From an uncultured Metabacillus sp. (GTDB lineage Bacteria > Bacillota > Bacilli > Bacillales > Bacillaceae): 33,846 nucleotides of DNA. The first letter of the stretch is position 1. Each line of letters begins with the position of its first letter. Positions 33,542 to 33,846 of the stretch are shown one piece after another. The stretch lies in contig NZ_CANNCR010000045.1 in the NCBI RefSeq assembly GCF_947503125.1, positions 1-33,846 on the forward strand, given 5' to 3'. The notes below the pieces were generated by a model. It saw nothing but the letters and a program-made list of their open reading frames with translations. It was not told the DNA's origin and did not search any database. The translations under genes and the position numbers were made by a program.

Positions 33542-33709
33542 TTATTTCAAACCAAGTTTTTTTAACATTGAATGGTAAGTTTCACGAATAACCGGATTTC
33601 TAAAACTTGCAGGACTCTTCATTTTACTTCTTACAGCCTCTACCGTTGGATATTGTGAGTTATTACATAATCCTTCCATTATTGTTTTAACTTCTTCAAT
33701 TCTAAGCAT
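33542..33709 (-). pseudogene. 3' end of an unidentified gene
   Basis: A frame of 55 codons from an ATG at 33709 (MLRIEEVKTIMEGL, then YPTVEAVRSKMKSP and HSMLKKLGLK) with no ribosome binding site before the ATG; the open frame continues upstream to about 33775 without another start. The composition looks like real protein, with a charged helical pattern and a Tyr-Pro-x-x-x-x-x-Val-Arg turn, and its upstream part was probably lost. I do not recognise the family with certainty. Its place beside transposon-like repeats and a homing endonuclease suggests a remnant of mobile DNA. Confidence 0.4.
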
Positions 33710-33846
33710 AAGATTAATTTCTTTTTGTGTCTTTTTATAATTTAGGTACTTATGAGATATTTTTTTACTATGGATAGGTTACACTTAGCTGGACAAAAAA
33801 ATTAAGGGCTAGCAGACTGATAGAGAAATAAGTATATCAACCCTTA

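Overview
The window looks like chromosomal DNA of a low-GC Gram-positive bacterium of the Bacillaceae. Shine-Dalgarno sites are strong (GGAGG type), GTG and TTG starts are common, sigma-A promoters are A/T-rich, CcpA cre sites match consensus, and the gene content is Bacillus-like (close IolG/IolH/IolT relatives, LplB/YtcP-type permeases, YetA- and YesU-like proteins). No tRNA, rRNA or CRISPR array was seen. Most genes from 167 to 31020 lie on the minus strand.

Layout. (1) 167-2164: a nucleoside hydrolase and a solute-binding lipoprotein, preceded by a leader carrying an intrinsic terminator. (2) 2349-2702: a small MpsC/DUF2294-like protein. (3) 3025-14169: a carbohydrate locus that resembles the rhamnogalacturonan regions of Bacillus. 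It holds an AraC regulator, an internally deleted GPH symporter, a YetA/PL26-like exolyase, a YesU-like DUF1961 protein, a lipoprotein plus two permeases with no ATPase, a sugar isomerase and a Gfo/Idh/MocA dehydrogenase. (4) 14487-20030: an inositol module with iolH, iolG, a LacI-family regulator and an iolT interrupted by an in-frame amber codon. Near-identical ATCGAT-centred palindromes and consensus cre sites mark its control regions. (5) 20212-22187: a TetR regulator divergent from a YhgE/Pip-like membrane protein, with an inverted repeat just downstream of the latter's promoter.

(6) 22257-28493 is the most unusual part. A tight seven-gene operon, read on the minus strand, encodes an AhpD-like CxxC protein, a fatty acyl-AMP ligase, a flavin monooxygenase-like oxidoreductase, an acyl carrier protein, a LuxE-like acyl-protein synthetase, an IscU/NifU-type scaffold and a cysteine desulfurase. 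It has a good sigma-A promoter, a roughly 175-nt leader and a shared terminator at its end. It combines acyl activation and carrier chemistry with a dedicated sulfur source, and I cannot match it to a pathway I know. A small lipid-derived, possibly sulfur-containing, metabolite or a protein acylation system is the inference.

(7) 29115-31072: an O-methyltransferase and a nitroreductase behind a MarR regulator, with a shared sequence element at two places. (8) 31141-33846: a TetR regulator followed by a decayed region. It contains an MFS efflux gene cut after about 109 codons and joined to the tail of a different membrane-protein gene, a free-standing LAGLIDADG endonuclease, repeats resembling the ends of an insertion sequence, and the 3' end of an unidentified gene.
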